Source of the DNA: an archaeon
Lineage (GTDB): Archaea; Thermoproteota; Bathyarchaeia; TCS64
Length of the DNA stretch: 6,858 nt
Assembly: GCA_020444005.1 (NCBI GenBank)
Contig: JAHLLU010000115.1
Coordinates: 1 to 6,858, forward strand
Reading direction: 5' to 3'
Below are positions 6,201-6,858 of the stretch, one piece after another; position 1 is the stretch's first letter; each line of letters opens with the position of its first letter. Under the pieces are notes generated by a model. That model was not told where the DNA came from. It made no database searches and was given only the letters and a program-made list of their open reading frames with translations. The translations under genes and the position numbers were made by a program.

Positions 6201-6858
6201 TGCTTCGCCTCCTTCAACCCAGCGATAATCATATCCAATACCTCGCGATCAGAACAAACCCCATCCCTTGGATCAATTATCTTGGAGAGCTTCAACGGCA
6301 CACCGTCCATCCTATACGCGGTTCCCTCTGCCTCTATTCCTGCCGTTGCAACTGGTATCACTACCTCGCTAAGCATTGTCGTTGGAGTGGTTTTCTGGTC
6401 CAGTGTGATTACCGGTATCTGAGCAAGATGTTTAGCTGCATCTTTGGGGAAAGTTGCCCCCGGATCAGAGGCTATAATCAAAGCTGCATCAGCTTCACCT
6501 CTGCTTAGGACATCGATTGCAGTGAACTCTCCCGGGTTGTATCGGGGGTATCCTGTGCTGAAGTCAACCGCGTAGGGATACCCTGTCTGCCACGTGGTCA
6601 CAGTGTTCGTGCCAGCCACATTAAAGTGTCCTCTCATAGGTGTGAGTACGAACTTTGTTTTTCTGTTTAACTCTGAAACCAAACCTACAGCCGCATCGAT
6701 ATTCATGTGCCGGCCATCACTTTGGGTCAATCCGAGACCAAAGAACACCACACCAAACCTAGCTTTCATCATCTCTTCAGCGAGTGTTTTAATTTCTTTA
6801 ATTGGTACTCCGGCTATCTGACTTGCTTCTAATTCTTCTCCTCTGACTAGTGCACGTA
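6197..6858 (-). CDS. fwdB: Formylmethanofuran dehydrogenase subunit B (molybdopterin-oxidoreductase family), 3' part
   Basis: This is the C-terminal 219 residues of FwdB/FmdB; the family is about 430 residues, and the start lies off the right edge. FwdB is the molybdopterin subunit, related to formate dehydrogenase, that reduces CO2 to formate at a tungsten or molybdenum bis-pterin centre. Visible family motifs are FFGLGLTQSDGRHMNIDAAV (split: FFGLGLTQS, DGRHMNIDAAV), TPMRGHFNVAGTN, TGYPYAVDFSTGYPRYNPGE, AALIIASDPGATFP and VIPVATAGIEAEGTAYRMDG. The last is the usual molybdopterin-family segment near the C-terminus. The frame is open through the right edge; internal methionines near 6767-6772 fall inside conserved sequence and are not the start. 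The N-terminal half, with the Fe-S cysteines and the Cys or Sec metal ligand, is out of view, so tungsten versus molybdenum type, and redox competence, cannot be judged here. It is the first visible gene of the operon; fwdD or ferredoxin-type subunits may precede it. Confidence 0.94.
   Translation of the reverse strand, partial: RALVRGEELEASQIAGVPIKEIKTLAEEMMKARFGVVFFGLGLTQSDGRHMNIDAAVGLVSELNRKTKFVLTPMRGHFNVAGTNTVTTWQTGYPYAVDFSTGYPRYNPGEFTAIDVLSRGEADAALIIASDPGATFPKDAAKHLAQIPVITLDQKTTPTTMLSEVVIPVATAGIEAEGTAYRMDGVPLKLSKIIDPRDGVCSDREVLDMIIAGLKEAKQ
6208..6214 (-). promoter_or_regulatory. Ribosome binding site of fwdA
   Basis: On the - strand, AAGGAGG lies 7 nt before the fwdA ATG at 6198-6200 and inside the last codons of fwdB. 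It supports the start that creates the 4-nt ATGA overlap. Confidence 0.75.

Noticed and set aside
6194..6508. A 104-codon + strand frame opposite the end of fwdB.
   Set aside because: It overlaps clearly conserved fwdB sequence, and its translation has no recognisable features.

Overview
The window looks like chromosomal DNA of an archaeon that runs the archaeal (tetrahydromethanopterin-type) Wood-Ljungdahl pathway. The evidence is an archaeal-type CODH/acetyl-CoA synthase gamma subunit, formylmethanofuran dehydrogenase subunits, formylmethanofuran:H4MPT formyltransferase, an MptN-like pterin-tail glutamate ligase and an archaeal-type predicted nucleotidyltransferase. Ribosome binding sites of the GGAGG type precede four of the genes, and base composition is moderate and even across the window. 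I cannot fix the lineage. No mcr gene is visible, so it could be a methanogen or a non-methanogenic acetogenic or C1-oxidising archaeon such as a Bathyarchaeia-like, Asgard or Archaeoglobi-like lineage.

Layout. The left 0.85 kb (+ strand) is the C-terminal 281 residues of CdhE, the large subunit of the corrinoid iron-sulfur protein; its start lies off the left edge. Everything else is one tightly packed operon on the - strand, read from right to left: fwdB (3' part; its start lies off the right edge), fwdA, ftr, fwdC, an mptN-like ATP-grasp ligase, and a COG1665-type predicted nucleotidyltransferase. Junctions are a 4-nt ATGA overlap (fwdB/fwdA), a 1-nt TAATG overlap (fwdA/ftr), a 1-nt gap (ftr/fwdC), 11 nt (fwdC/mptN), and a stop codon followed directly by the next reading frame (mptN/nucleotidyltransferase). 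The operon and cdhE converge and their coding ends overlap by 13 bp. There is no gene-free stretch of 300 bases or more.

How the genes fit together. FwdABC reduces CO2 to formyl-methanofuran (or runs in reverse), and Ftr moves the formyl group to tetrahydromethanopterin. MptN probably adds glutamate to the pterin tail. CdhE carries the methyl group at the far end of the pathway into acetyl-CoA synthesis. The nucleotidyltransferase has no assigned role.

The points most worth a second look are three. The nucleotidyltransferase frame runs to the preceding TGA without any ATG, GTG or TTG codon for 63 codons, although that stretch looks like its real N-terminus. The order fwdB-fwdA-ftr-fwdC matches, as I recall it, the bacterial Fhc formyltransferase/hydrolase cluster. 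The Ftr also carries bacterial FhcD-like signatures. I found no mobile element, CRISPR array, tRNA or rRNA.
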